DNA of 64,000 nt from Betaproteobacteria bacterium (GTDB taxonomy: Bacteria; Pseudomonadota; Gammaproteobacteria; Burkholderiales; Usitatibacteraceae), in the NCBI GenBank assembly GCA_016711875.1, contig JADJSD010000003.1:496001-560000 (forward strand), written 5' to 3'. Numbering within the stretch: position 1 is the first letter of the stretch; every line of letters begins with the position of its first letter. Under the pieces are notes generated by a model, which saw nothing but the letters and a program-made list of their open reading frames with translations, searched no databases and was not told the origin of the DNA. Positions 7,403 to 15,985 of the stretch are shown piece by piece. Position numbers and translations under genes: made by a program.

Positions 7403-8681
7403 CCGGCTTTCTCGTCCTGCTGTGCGTGGTGGTGCTGGTGCTGATCAACGTCCCGATCGCCGTGGCGCTGTGCATCGCGTCGGTCGTGGCGATGCTCACC
7501 ACGCAGGGCGTCGCGAGCCTGCCCAACGTGCCGCTCGCGCTCTACCAGGGAGCCACCAGCTTCCCGCTCATCGCGATCCCGCTGTTCATCCTCTCGGCCG
7601 CGATCATGAACACGTCGGGGATCTCGCACCGGCTCATCGATTTCTGCCAGGCGCTCGTCGGCTGGATGCGCGGAGCGCTCGCCCAGGTCAACGTGCTGAG
7701 CCACATGTTCTTCGCGGAGATCTCGGGCTCGGCGGTCGCGGGCGTGGCCGCGACCGCCTCGATCATCATGCCGGCCATGAAGGCGCGCGGCTACCCGGGC
7801 CCCTTCACGGCCGCGGTGACCTCCTCGACGGCCACGCTGGCGATCATCATTCCGCCGTCGATCCCGATGATCCTCTACGCGGTCATGGCGGGCACCTCGG
7901 TCGTGCAGATGTTCGTCGCGGGAATCGTGCCCGGCGTGCTGACGGGATTGGGCTTCATGGGCCTGTGCTACTGGTACGCAATCCGCTACAACTGGCCGGT
8001 CGAGGAGATCTTCCAGTGGGGCAAGCTCTGGCGCGCCTTCAAGAAGGCGTTCTGGGCGCTCACGCTTCCCGTCATCATCCTGGGCGGGATTTTCGGGGGC
8101 ATCGTCACCGCGACCGAAGGCGCGGCACTCGCGGTCGTGGCTTCGCTCCTGGTCGGCGGCCTCGTCTACCGCGAACTCGACTGGACGCGGCTGAAGGAGG
8201 CGGTCATCGACGGGGCCGTCCAGACCGGCGCCGTGATGCTGCTGGTGGCCGCCTCGGCCCTGCTCGGCCTCTACCTCACCGAGGTGCAGCTTCCGCAAAG
8301 CATCGCGGCGACGATGCTTTCCTCACCAACGAGAAGTGGGCCATCCTCGCGATCCTGAACGTCTTCTTCCTCATCATCGGCATGTTCCTGCATTCGGCGG
8401 CGGCCATCATCTTGGTGGTGCCGATCGTGATGCCGGTGGTCACTGCGGCGGGGATCGACCCGGTCCACTTCGGCGTGATCGTGACGCTCAACCTCGCCAT
8501 CGGCCAGCAGACGCCGCCCGTGGCGAGCGTGCTGCTGCTCACCTGCTCGATCGCGAAGGAAAGCGTCTGGGACGTGACCAAGGCGAACATCCCGTTCATC
8601 GGGGTGCTGATCTTCACGTTGCTGCTGGTGACCTACGTGCCGATCGTGACCCTCGGCCTCGTCAACATCTTCTACAGGTAA
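7399..8681 (+). pseudogene. dctM: TRAP transporter large permease (DctM), frameshifted by one missing base
   Basis: From the GTG at 7399 (overlapping the dctQ stop) the protein reads as a normal DctM until about 8318, then continues in the next frame to the TAA at 8681 (FLTNEKWAILAI to the end). The span is 1283 nt, one base short of 428 codons, which is the usual DctM size. Adding one C within CTTTCCTCACC (about 8317-8325) joins the halves as MLSLTNEKW. All other family features are present, including GATSFPLIAIPLFIL, ASIIMPAM and AIIIPPSIPMI. It is either a recent frameshift or a base-calling error; if real, the transporter is dead. Confidence 0.85.
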
Positions 8682-8685
8682 GCGA

Positions 8686-9465
8686 ATGACCGACACCCTC
8701 CTCGTCCAGCGCGATGGCGACATCGCCACCGTCGTCTTGAACCGCCCCGAGAAGCTCAACGCGCTCACCAAGCCCATGTGGGAGCGGCTCGGGGACGCCT
8801 TCCTCGAACTCTCGGCCGACGACGCCGTGCGCTGCGTGATCATCCGGGGCGCCGGCGAGAAGGCCTTCGCGCCCGGCAACGACATCGCGGAGTTCGATCG
8901 CGAGCGCGCCAACGTCGAGCAGGCGCGCGCCTACGGCAAGGTGATGACGCGCACGATCGAGGCCATCGGCCACTGCCGCCATCCCGTCGTGGCGCAGATC
9001 CATGGCGTTTGCGTGGGTGGCGGCCTGGAGATCGCGGGCCTCGCGGACATCCGCATCTGCGGGACCTCGAGCCGCTTCGGCGTGCCGATCAACAAGCTCG
9101 GGCTCGTGATGGCGTACTCGGAGATCGGGGCGCTCATCGCGCTGGCGGGCGAATCGACGGCGCTCGAGATCCTGCTGGAGGGCCGCGTCTTCGACGCCGT
9201 CGAGGCGAAGGACAAGGGGCTCGTCACGCGCGTGGTGCCGGACGACCTGGTGGAGGCCGAGGCGAAGGCCACCGCGCGACGGATCGCCGACGGGGCGCCG
9301 CTGGTGGCGCGGTGGCACAAGAAGTTCGCGCGGCGGCTGCGGGATGCTCGCCCGCTTACCGCAGAGGAACTGGACGAGGGGTTCGACTGCTACGGGACGG
9401 AGGATTTCCGCATCGGGCGGGAGGCTTTCCTCGCGAAGGCGAAGCCCGAGTTCAGGGGGCGGTAG
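8686..9465 (+). CDS. Enoyl-CoA hydratase/isomerase family protein
   Basis: A 259-residue crotonase-fold protein. It starts with the typical RDGDIATVVLNRPEKLNAL strand. The two oxyanion-hole regions are KAFAPGNDIAEF and HGVCVGGGLEIAGLADI. The Glu of the second catalytic position is less clear than in EchA1-type enzymes, so isomerase or hydrolase activity cannot be excluded. It begins 4 nt after dctM and so belongs to the TRAP operon. It probably acts on the CoA ester of the imported acid. Confidence 0.88.
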   Translation: MTDTLLVQRDGDIATVVLNRPEKLNALTKPMWERLGDAFLELSADDAVRCVIIRGAGEKAFAPGNDIAEFDRERANVEQARAYGKVMTRTIEAIGHCRHPVVAQIHGVCVGGGLEIAGLADIRICGTSSRFGVPINKLGLVMAYSEIGALIALAGESTALEILLEGRVFDAVEAKDKGLVTRVVPDDLVEAEAKATARRIADGAPLVARWHKKFARRLRDARPLTAEELDEGFDCYGTEDFRIGREAFLAKAKPEFRGR

Positions 9466-9505
9466 TCGGTGATGCGGGCATTTGGGGAGTTATGCGGGCT
9501 GAAAA

Positions 9506-9684
9506 TCTTTGGAACGCCGATGAACGCCGATGAGACGCCGATGAACGCCGATGATTCGGGTTGGTTCTTGGTCGAGGAATTGCGATCCGATCGATCCACC
9601 TGGGCCGGTATCCCAGTTGGCAACGACACGAGGATTGATCGGCGTTCATCGGCGTCTCATCGGCGTTCATCGGCGTTCCGAAGA
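9506..9684. repeat. Inverted-repeat element 1 (47-nt arms of AACGCCGATG units)
   Basis: The left arm at 9506-9552 and the right arm at 9638-9684 are complementary at 46 of 47 positions, separated by 85 nt. Each arm is made of short repeats of the unit ACGCCGATGA. The element fills most of the gap between the enoyl-CoA hydratase and the CoA-transferase. A second copy lies at 10925-11100. It is not a simple terminator, because the loop is long and there is no T tract. Confidence 0.9.
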
Positions 9685-9703
9685 ATTGGGCACGGTTAAC
9701 TCG

Positions 9704-10912
9704 ATGACCGGACCTCTCGCGGGCATCAGGGTCATCGAACTGGCGCAGATCATGGCCGGCCCCAGCTGCGGCCTGCTCCTCGCCGACATGGGCGCGGACG
9801 TCATCAAGGTCGAAAGGCTCCCCGGCGGCGACGTCTCCCGCTCCTACTCGCGCCCCGCGATCGGCGGCGAGTCGGCGGCCTTCATGATGCTCAACCGCAA
9901 CAAGCGCGGCATCGCGGTGAACCTCAAGTCCCCCGGCGGCCTCGAGGTGATGAAGCGCCTGGTCTCGACCGCCGACGTGGTCACCGAGAATTTCCGCAGG
10001 GGCACGCTCGAGAAGCTCGGCCTGGGCTGGGACGTGCTCCAGGCCCTGAACCCCCGCCTCGTCTACAGCGTCATCTCGGGTTTCGGGCTCACCGGGCCCG
10101 ACGCCGACAAGGGCGGGTTCGACCTCATCGCGCAGGGCTTCGGCGGCCTCATGTCCATCACCGGCATGCCCGGCGGCCCGCCCGTGAAGGCCGGCCCGCC
10201 CCTGGCGGACATCAATGCCGGCATCCTCGCGGCCATGGGCATCTCGGCGGCGCTGCACGCGCGACACACGACCGGACGCGGGCAACTCGTCGACACCTCC
10301 CTCATGGAGGCCGCGGTCCAGCAGACCTATTGGCAAAGCGCCATCTACTTCGCCACGGGCGAAAGCCCCGGCCCGACGGGTTCGGCGCACGTCCTGGCCG
10401 CGCCCTACCAGGCCTTCCCGACGGCCGACGGGTGGATCAACGTCGGTGGCGCCAACCAGGCCAACTGGGAACGCATCGCGAAGGCCATCGGGCACGAGGA
10501 CCTCATCGACGACCCGCGATTTCGCACCAACGGCGACCGGATGAAGCACCTGGACGAGCTCACGCCGCTCATCGCCGAGCGCATGAAGCACCGTCCTTCG
10601 GCCGACTGGATCCGCGAGTTCGAGGCGCTCGACATCGCCGTGGGGCCCATCAACTCGATCGGGCAGATGCTCGCCGAGCCGCAGGTGGCCGCGCGGGAGA
10701 TGGTCGTGGAGGTGGATCACCCGAAGGCGGGGAGGACGAAGGTGCTGGGGATGCCGGTGAAGTTCTCCGACACGCCCTGCTCCATCACCCGCGCCGCGCC
10801 CCTGCTGGGGCAGCATACGGATGAAGTCCTTTCGTCGCTTGGCTACTCGGCCGCTGAGATCGATGCGCTCTGTGAGATTGGGGCGGTGGAGCGGGCGCGC
10901 GGCGGAGAGTGA
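9704..10912 (+). CDS. Family III CoA-transferase (CaiB/BaiF)
   Basis: A 402-residue protein of the CaiB/BaiF (formyl-CoA transferase) fold. Visible marks are GPLAGIRVIELAQIMAGP at the N-terminus, LADMGADVIKVE, and the catalytic-Asp segment (QLVDTSLMEA, Asp near residue 197). It would move CoA from a donor such as succinyl-CoA onto an organic acid. The start is the ATG at 9704; earlier in-frame codons run through the repeat element. It follows dctPQM and the enoyl-CoA hydratase and may act in the same pathway, but the repeat between them may separate transcription. Confidence 0.93.
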   Translation: MTGPLAGIRVIELAQIMAGPSCGLLLADMGADVIKVERLPGGDVSRSYSRPAIGGESAAFMMLNRNKRGIAVNLKSPGGLEVMKRLVSTADVVTENFRRGTLEKLGLGWDVLQALNPRLVYSVISGFGLTGPDADKGGFDLIAQGFGGLMSITGMPGGPPVKAGPPLADINAGILAAMGISAALHARHTTGRGQLVDTSLMEAAVQQTYWQSAIYFATGESPGPTGSAHVLAAPYQAFPTADGWINVGGANQANWERIAKAIGHEDLIDDPRFRTNGDRMKHLDELTPLIAERMKHRPSADWIREFEALDIAVGPINSIGQMLAEPQVAAREMVVEVDHPKAGRTKVLGMPVKFSDTPCSITRAAPLLGQHTDEVLSSLGYSAAEIDALCEIGAVERARGGE

Positions 10913-10924
10913 TGCCGGCCCAAT

Positions 10925-11100
10925 TCTTTGGAACGCCGATGAACGCCGATGTCACGCCGATGAACGCCGATTGATCAATGATTCGGGAACGCACGGGTTT
11001 AGATCCTGGGGGCAATCGCGCAACAACTCCGATGGGCAGGCAATCAGGCAGTTATCTGCGTTCATCGGCGTGACATCGGCGTTCATCGGCGTTCCAAAGA
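10925..11100. repeat. Inverted-repeat element 2 (47-nt arms of AACGCCGATG units)
   Basis: Arms at 10925-10971 and 11054-11100 pair at 46 of 47 positions around an 82-nt spacer. They are nearly identical to element 1. Where element 1 has GAGACG/CGTCTC in its arms, this copy has GTCACG/CGTGAC, so pairing is kept although the sequence differs. It lies between two converging genes (the CoA-transferase and the OmpA-FecR gene) and nearly fills the gap at 10913-11123. Confidence 0.9.
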
Positions 11101-11123
11101 CTTACGCCCGCCTCACTCCCCCC

Positions 11124-12302
11124 CTACTTCCCCTCGATCAAGGTATCGAAGTCCCCCGACTGGAACACCGTCGAAGGCTCCCCCAGCTTCACCGCCGCCG
11201 GCACGGGCGCCCCGCTGCGAGTGCGCGGCTTCTTCGCCCCCGCGAACGCCTGTTCGTTCTTCTGCAGCTTTACTTGCGACCCATCCGCCCCCCCGATGGC
11301 CACCGCACCCTGGTTCACCTTCACGTAGGTCCCGGCCTCGTTCCCGCCCGCGTCCTTCTCGGCATGAACGAGGTCGATGTCCGTCCCGCGGATGCCCACC
11401 GTCGCGTACGAGGTCGCGATGGCCACCGCCTCGGGACGGTTGCCGCCCAGCGCACCCGTCACGTAGCGGAAGGCACCGGAGGCGAGATTGAAGGCCTGCG
11501 ACCAGCCCGAGGTATCGCCCGAGAGCTTCAACTTCGCGATCCGCAGCACCGATTCGGCCCGCATGAGGAGTTTCGCGCCGTCGTCCAGCCGCAGCATCGC
11601 GGCCGACCCCAGGCCGGTGGTGAGCACGTCGCCTTCGCGCACGCGCGTGCCCTGCTCCACCACCACGTTCGAGGGGCCGCGGCGTACCTGCACCTGCCCG
11701 CGCACCTGCTCCACCACGCCACCGCTTTCCTTCGCGTAGTCGGGGCCTGCGGGCGCCGGCTCGGCCTTCGCGGCCGGCAGGGCCTCGAGCGAGACGATCA
11801 CCACGCGGCGATTGATGGGCGAGGTGGGATTCGCGGGATCCGCGAGCTTCGCGCTCCCCATGCCGATCGAGGTCATCTTCGCCGGGTTCACGCCTGAAGC
11901 CTTGGCGAGGTACTCGCGCACCGCCTGCGCCCGCCGGTTCGACAGGCGCAGGTTGCCGGCCCCGGTGCCCGTGGTGTCCGTGTGCCCCTCGACGCTGTAG
12001 TCGAGGCCCGAGAGCGCCGGGGCCTTCATGGCGCCGGCGAGCTTGTCGAGGAGCGCCTGGCTGGCCGGGGTGATGGTCGCGGAGTTGTAGTCGAACTGCA
12101 CCTGCAGCTGGAGCTTTCCCTCGCCACGAGGGCGGGGCTGACCGGGCTTGAGCGAGCGCGTGAGGGGCTTCATGCGGAGCGCCTCGACCATTTCCTCGAC
12201 GGAAGGGTCGGCCGCCGGCGCCGGGGCCTGCGACTGCGCCTGAGCGGGCAACACGATGGCAACGGCCAGGGCAAGGGTCAGCGCGCGGATCGTTCGGTTC
12301 AT
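11124..12302 (-). CDS. Exported OmpA-FecR fusion protein
   Basis: A 392-residue protein with a Sec signal peptide (cut near AQAQS). Residues about 60-170 form an OmpA C-terminal peptidoglycan-binding domain (LQVQFDYNSATI, YSVEGHTDTTG, LSNRRAQAVREYL, INRRVVI). Residues about 190-340 form a FecR domain (VRGQVQVRRG, VREGDVLTTGLGSAAMLRL, ATVGIRGTDI). FecR domains in periplasmic proteins of this type are thought to sense or bind ligands at the cell wall. The start at 12302 places the signal peptide correctly; an ATG 12 codons upstream has no signal character. It stands alone, facing the CoA-transferase. Confidence 0.85.
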   Translation of the reverse strand: MNRTIRALTLALAVAIVLPAQAQSQAPAPAADPSVEEMVEALRMKPLTRSLKPGQPRPRGEGKLQLQVQFDYNSATITPASQALLDKLAGAMKAPALSGLDYSVEGHTDTTGTGAGNLRLSNRRAQAVREYLAKASGVNPAKMTSIGMGSAKLADPANPTSPINRRVVIVSLEALPAAKAEPAPAGPDYAKESGGVVEQVRGQVQVRRGPSNVVVEQGTRVREGDVLTTGLGSAAMLRLDDGAKLLMRAESVLRIAKLKLSGDTSGWSQAFNLASGAFRYVTGALGGNRPEAVAIATSYATVGIRGTDIDLVHAEKDAGGNEAGTYVKVNQGAVAIGGADGSQVKLQKNEQAFAGAKKPRTRSGAPVPAAVKLGEPSTVFQSGDFDTLIEGK

Positions 12303-12374
12303 GGTCGTTTCCCAGGAGCGTCCGCGGCCGGCGGCCACGGCGTTGACGAAAGCTACGCGACGCCCGCCCCGCGT

Positions 12375-13682
12375 TCAAGCCGGGCGTGCGGGCAGCGGAG
12401 GGTCCTCGTGACGCAGGAGCAGGCGGTCGATGGCGTTCAGCACCTCGTACGCCTCGCGGAACTCGGCGAAGAGGGCCGCATCGTCGGGGGCCGCCGCACG
12501 GAAGGGCGGCAGCGCGCGCACCTGGGCGAAGATCTCGCGGAAGGCGCGCTTCCCGTCGATCCGCTCGAGGATCGCGGGAACGTGCGGCCCCGGCGTCACG
12601 CGCACCGAAACGCCCGACCACTGGTGATCGAGCACGAAGGGCTGCCCGCGGCTGCGCGCGAAGACCTTCGCGAGATCCGGCCCCGTCACCGGCTCGTGGA
12701 AGAAAAAGGGCACGAAGGCCGCGTCGCCGTAGGGCGCGGCCGCGGGCGCCCGGGTCGCGAAGAACGAGTGCGTCTGGATGCGCCCGCTCCACAGTTCCGC
12801 GATCTCGTGCTGGCGGCGCTCCGGCATCGCCGCGATGCGCGCGAGGACGCGGGGGGGCTGGGGGCCTGCGATGAGCCTGGGCACGTAGGCCGACCGCCCG
12901 CGCTGCACGTCCGTGAGCGCGATGGAAAGCCCGCGGCGATCGACCAGCCAGTCGTAGAGCTCACCCACCGTCCAGGCGCGGTCCTGCGGGTGCAGCAGCA
13001 GGTCCGCCAGGCCCGCGTCGCTCGTGCGATGGTCGGTGTAGAGGTCCTCGCCGCGCTTGAACCAGTTGGAAGCCGGCACGCCCGAGAGCACCTGCTTCGC
13101 GTGTTCGATGCGCGCCTTCGGGTCCGGCTCGTCCGCGTTCACGAGGGCGAGGAGCGACTGCATCTGGTAGACGCCCGCCCGGCCGACCGAGCCGTAGAGC
13201 ATGAGCCCCATCGCACCATCGGGCGCCAGCGCCGAGAGCAGCGCCTCGAGCCCGGCGTCGGGATCGGCCAGGTGGTGCAGCACACCCACGCAATTGATGT
13301 AGTCGAAGGCGCCCAGCCCGAGCGTGGGCAGGTCGAGGAGCGATGCTTCCACCCAGCGGATGTTCGTGAGGCCGCGGACCTGCGCACGTCTCCTCGCGAT
13401 GGCCGTGCTCGCCGCGCTGAAATCCAGGTGCACCACTTCCGCGCCCGTGGCGCGCAACTGCCCGGCGAGGTAGATCGTCGCCTCCCCCGTGCCCCCGCCC
13501 GCGACCAGCGCCCGGAAGCCGGCATCGAAGCGCGCCCGGCCGCCGAAGCCGTAGTGGGAGATCATCGGCAGGTCGTCGACCCAGGTGGTGACGAGGCGCT
13601 TCCTCTCGTCGTCGGGGTCGCGCGGCGGATAGGGCAGCGCCTCGTAGAGGGCGCGCACGTCGGGCAGGTCTCGGTCGGCCAT
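12375..13682 (-). CDS. Class I SAM-dependent methyltransferase, two-domain
   Basis: A 435-residue protein. Residues about 35-165 carry a class I methyltransferase core: motif I VAGGGTGEATIYLA, an acidic VVHLDFS strand end and the INCVGVLHHLADP segment. The C-terminal half (about 250-420) is an uncharacterised region with a PHVPAILERIDGKR segment, as in PqqD-like or regulatory domains of other large methyltransferases. The substrate cannot be told; small molecules or proteins are both possible. The gene is divergent from the TSUP gene with a 95-bp gap. Confidence 0.82.
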   Translation of the reverse strand: MADRDLPDVRALYEALPYPPRDPDDERKRLVTTWVDDLPMISHYGFGGRARFDAGFRALVAGGGTGEATIYLAGQLRATGAEVVHLDFSAASTAIARRRAQVRGLTNIRWVEASLLDLPTLGLGAFDYINCVGVLHHLADPDAGLEALLSALAPDGAMGLMLYGSVGRAGVYQMQSLLALVNADEPDPKARIEHAKQVLSGVPASNWFKRGEDLYTDHRTSDAGLADLLLHPQDRAWTVGELYDWLVDRRGLSIALTDVQRGRSAYVPRLIAGPQPPRVLARIAAMPERRQHEIAELWSGRIQTHSFFATRAPAAAPYGDAAFVPFFFHEPVTGPDLAKVFARSRGQPFVLDHQWSGVSVRVTPGPHVPAILERIDGKRAFREIFAQVRALPPFRAAAPDDAALFAEFREAYEVLNAIDRLLLRHEDPPLPARPA

Positions 13683-13777
13683 GGGGCGCCTTTTCGTAGA
13701 AGCGCATGATACCGCCCGCGCTTGCGGCCCCGCCCCGCCCCCGGCACGATGGCGCCTTCGCCGCCCGCAGCCGTCCG

Positions 13778-14530
13778 ATGCCGTCCCTCGCCGTCTTTTC
13801 CATCCTCGCCGTCTCGGCCCTCGTCACCTCGTTCATCTCCGGCATCCTCGGGATGGCCGGCGGGATGATCTTCATGGGCGTGCTGCTTGCCCTGCTCACG
13901 GTGCCCCAGGCGATGGTACTGCACGGCGTGACGCAGTTCGCCTCGAACGGCTGGCGCGCGATCCTCTGGCGCTCGGCCATCGACTGGCGCGTCTTCCGCG
14001 GCTGCGCGTACGGCACGTTCGCCGCGCTCGCGCTCTTCATCTTCGTGCAACTGGTCGTCTCGAAGCCCATCGCGCTCATCGTGCTGGGGCTCACGCCCTT
14101 CGTCGCGCTCGCGCTCCCGAAGGACCTCGCGCTCGACGTGCAGAAGCGGGGCCACTCCTTCGCGTGCGGGCTGGTCTGCTCGTCGCTTTCGCTGGTGGGA
14201 GGCGTATCCGGGCCTCTCCTCGACGTGTTCTTCGTGCGATCGGACATGGACCGGCGCGCGGTCGTGGCCACCAAGGCTTCCACGCAGGCCCTGGGCCACG
14301 TCGTGAAGGTCGGGTATTTCGGCGTCCTGGTCGGCGGCGCCCAGCGCGGCACGGTCGATCCGATGCTTGCCGCTTTCATGGTCGTGCTCGCGATCACCGG
14401 AACCACGCTCGCACGCCGGATCCTCGAACGCATGACCGACGCCTCGTTCCGCCAGTGGACGCGCTGGACCGTGATGACCACCGGCGTCGTGTACCTCGGC
14501 GCGGGCGCGTGGATGCTGGCCTCCGGCTGA
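13778..14530 (+). CDS. TSUP (TauE/SafE) family permease
   Basis: About 250 residues with eight hydrophobic segments and a GILGMAGGMIFMGVLL motif, the first half-repeat signature of TauE/SafE transporters. Members export or import small anions such as sulfite or sulfoacetate. The chosen start is the ATG at 13778, directly before the first helix; 24 more codons upstream are hydrophilic and overlap the promoter region. The specific substrate is not predictable. Confidence 0.82.
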   Translation: MPSLAVFSILAVSALVTSFISGILGMAGGMIFMGVLLALLTVPQAMVLHGVTQFASNGWRAILWRSAIDWRVFRGCAYGTFAALALFIFVQLVVSKPIALIVLGLTPFVALALPKDLALDVQKRGHSFACGLVCSSLSLVGGVSGPLLDVFFVRSDMDRRAVVATKASTQALGHVVKVGYFGVLVGGAQRGTVDPMLAAFMVVLAITGTTLARRILERMTDASFRQWTRWTVMTTGVVYLGAGAWMLASG

Positions 14531-14535
14531 ACGCG

Positions 14536-15138
14536 ATGGAGACCTTCCACGCGCGCATCGACGCCCTCGACGGCCTGGACCCGGCCTCCCGCGAGGAAGC
14601 CGAGCGCAGGCTCCGGGCCGACTTCGAGACGCAGCAGGCCATCCTGGTCCTCGACATGAGCGGGTTCTCCGTCCACGTGCGGCGCGGCGGCATCATCGCG
14701 CACCTGCGGCGCATCCGCCGGATGAACGCCCTCGCGACGCCCGTCGTGCGGGCCGCGGGCGGCACGCTCGTGAAGTGCGAGGCCGACAACCTCGTCGCGG
14801 TCTTTCCCGATGCGCGCCCGGCGGTCGAGGCGGCGCTCGGGATCCACGACGCCCTCGCCGCCAACCCGGGCGGCCCCGGCCCCGACGACGTGCTCTCGGC
14901 CGGCACCGGCATCGATTTCGGCCGCTTCCTCCTCATTCCCGGCAAGGACGCCTTCGGGGATCCGGTCAACGTGGCACACAAGCTGGGCGAGGACCTCGCG
15001 CGCGCCGGCGAGACGCTCGTCACCGACGGGGCGCGCCGCCGCCTGGGCGAAGCCCCGGATCTCCTCGCCGAGCCCGTCGTGTTTTCGATCTCGGGCCTCG
15101 AACTCCTGGCGCACCGCATCGCGCGCCGGCCGGGCTAG
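14536..15138 (+). CDS. Adenylate/guanylate-cyclase-like domain protein
   Basis: About 200 residues, mostly one class III nucleotidyl cyclase homology domain. It has the ILVLDMSGFS metal-binding strand, GGTLVKCEADNLVAVFPD, and a late segment FGDPVNVAHKLGED matching the G-D-x-V-N-x-A-x-R helix of the family. In that helix the transition-state Arg is replaced by Lys or shifted, and the second metal Asp is in a degraded context (EADN). Cyclase activity is therefore uncertain and it may be a regulatory homologue. It starts 5 nt after the TSUP gene. Confidence 0.75.
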   Translation: METFHARIDALDGLDPASREEAERRLRADFETQQAILVLDMSGFSVHVRRGGIIAHLRRIRRMNALATPVVRAAGGTLVKCEADNLVAVFPDARPAVEAALGIHDALAANPGGPGPDDVLSAGTGIDFGRFLLIPGKDAFGDPVNVAHKLGEDLARAGETLVTDGARRRLGEAPDLLAEPVVFSISGLELLAHRIARRPG

Positions 15139-15141
15139 CCG

Positions 15142-15969
15142 GTGCGGGAATTCGCTGCCGACGACGGCGAGAGGATCCGGGTGGCCGTCGCCGGCGAGGG
15201 CCCTGCCCTCGTGCTGCTGCACGGCTGGACGGTGAGCCATGCCGAATGGTCGCCGCTCATGCACGAACTCGCGCCCCGCTTCACCACTTACCGCTGGGAT
15301 GCGCGCGCCCACGGTGGCCCTGTGCCCCGGACCGCCACGGTGCCCACGGTCCAGCGCATGGCGCTCGACCTGCGAAATCTCCTGGAGGCCTTCGACCTCG
15401 AAGGCGCCACGATCGTGGGCCACTCCATGGGCGTGCTCACGATCTGGGAGTACATCCGCCAGTTCGGCACGCGGGGCCTGGGCCGGCTCGTGCTCGTCGA
15501 CCAGTCACCGAAACTCGTGACGGATGCGACCTGGCGCCACGGCATCTACGGCGACTTCGATGCGGCTCGCTCGGCCGCCTTCCTCGCCGACCTCGAGGCC
15601 GATTTCGCGGAAGCCGTGCTGCGCCTGGCGGCGCTCGGCCTCAACGAGCGGGCGCGGCGCAAGTACGCGGAGGATTCGCGCGGCTGGCAGATCGCCCGGA
15701 GCGCCTTGCGAAAGCAGGCGCCGGGACCCCTCGTCGCGACCTGGCGATCGCTGGTGGAGGCCGACTGGCGAGAGGTGCTGCCCGCCATCGACGTGCCCAC
15801 GCTCCTCGTCTACGGGGCCGAGAGCAACTTCTACGATGCGCCGACGCGGGAGTGGGTTCACGCCGCCATCCCCGGCTCGCGGATGCACGTCTACGAGAAC
15901 GCCGACCACTCGCCGCACCAGGCAGCGCCCCAGCGCTTCGTGCGCGACCTGCGCGAGTTCCCCGGCTAG
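15142..15969 (+). CDS. Alpha/beta-fold hydrolase
   Basis: A 275-residue hydrolase with HGW at the oxyanion hole (LVLLHGWTVS), the nucleophile elbow GHSMG, and a late Asp/His pair (YGAESNF and NADHSPH). It starts with GTG 3 nt after the cyclase-like gene, making a three-gene unit with TSUP. The sequence resembles haloperoxidase/esterase-type enzymes; the substrate is unknown. Confidence 0.88.
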   Translation: MREFAADDGERIRVAVAGEGPALVLLHGWTVSHAEWSPLMHELAPRFTTYRWDARAHGGPVPRTATVPTVQRMALDLRNLLEAFDLEGATIVGHSMGVLTIWEYIRQFGTRGLGRLVLVDQSPKLVTDATWRHGIYGDFDAARSAAFLADLEADFAEAVLRLAALGLNERARRKYAEDSRGWQIARSALRKQAPGPLVATWRSLVEADWREVLPAIDVPTLLVYGAESNFYDAPTREWVHAAIPGSRMHVYENADHSPHQAAPQRFVRDLREFPG

Positions 15970-15985
15970 TCGAGGGGCCGCGAGG

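Noticed and set aside
9505..11105. CRISPR array suggested by repeated ACGCCGATGA units
   Set aside because: Units are adjacent without spacers of even length and are arranged as inverted arms; this is a hairpin repeat.
12961..15423. An 820-codon minus-strand frame over the TSUP and cyclase-like genes
   Set aside because: Antisense shadow. The plus strand has clear membrane helices and cyclase-domain motifs, and the minus frame has none.
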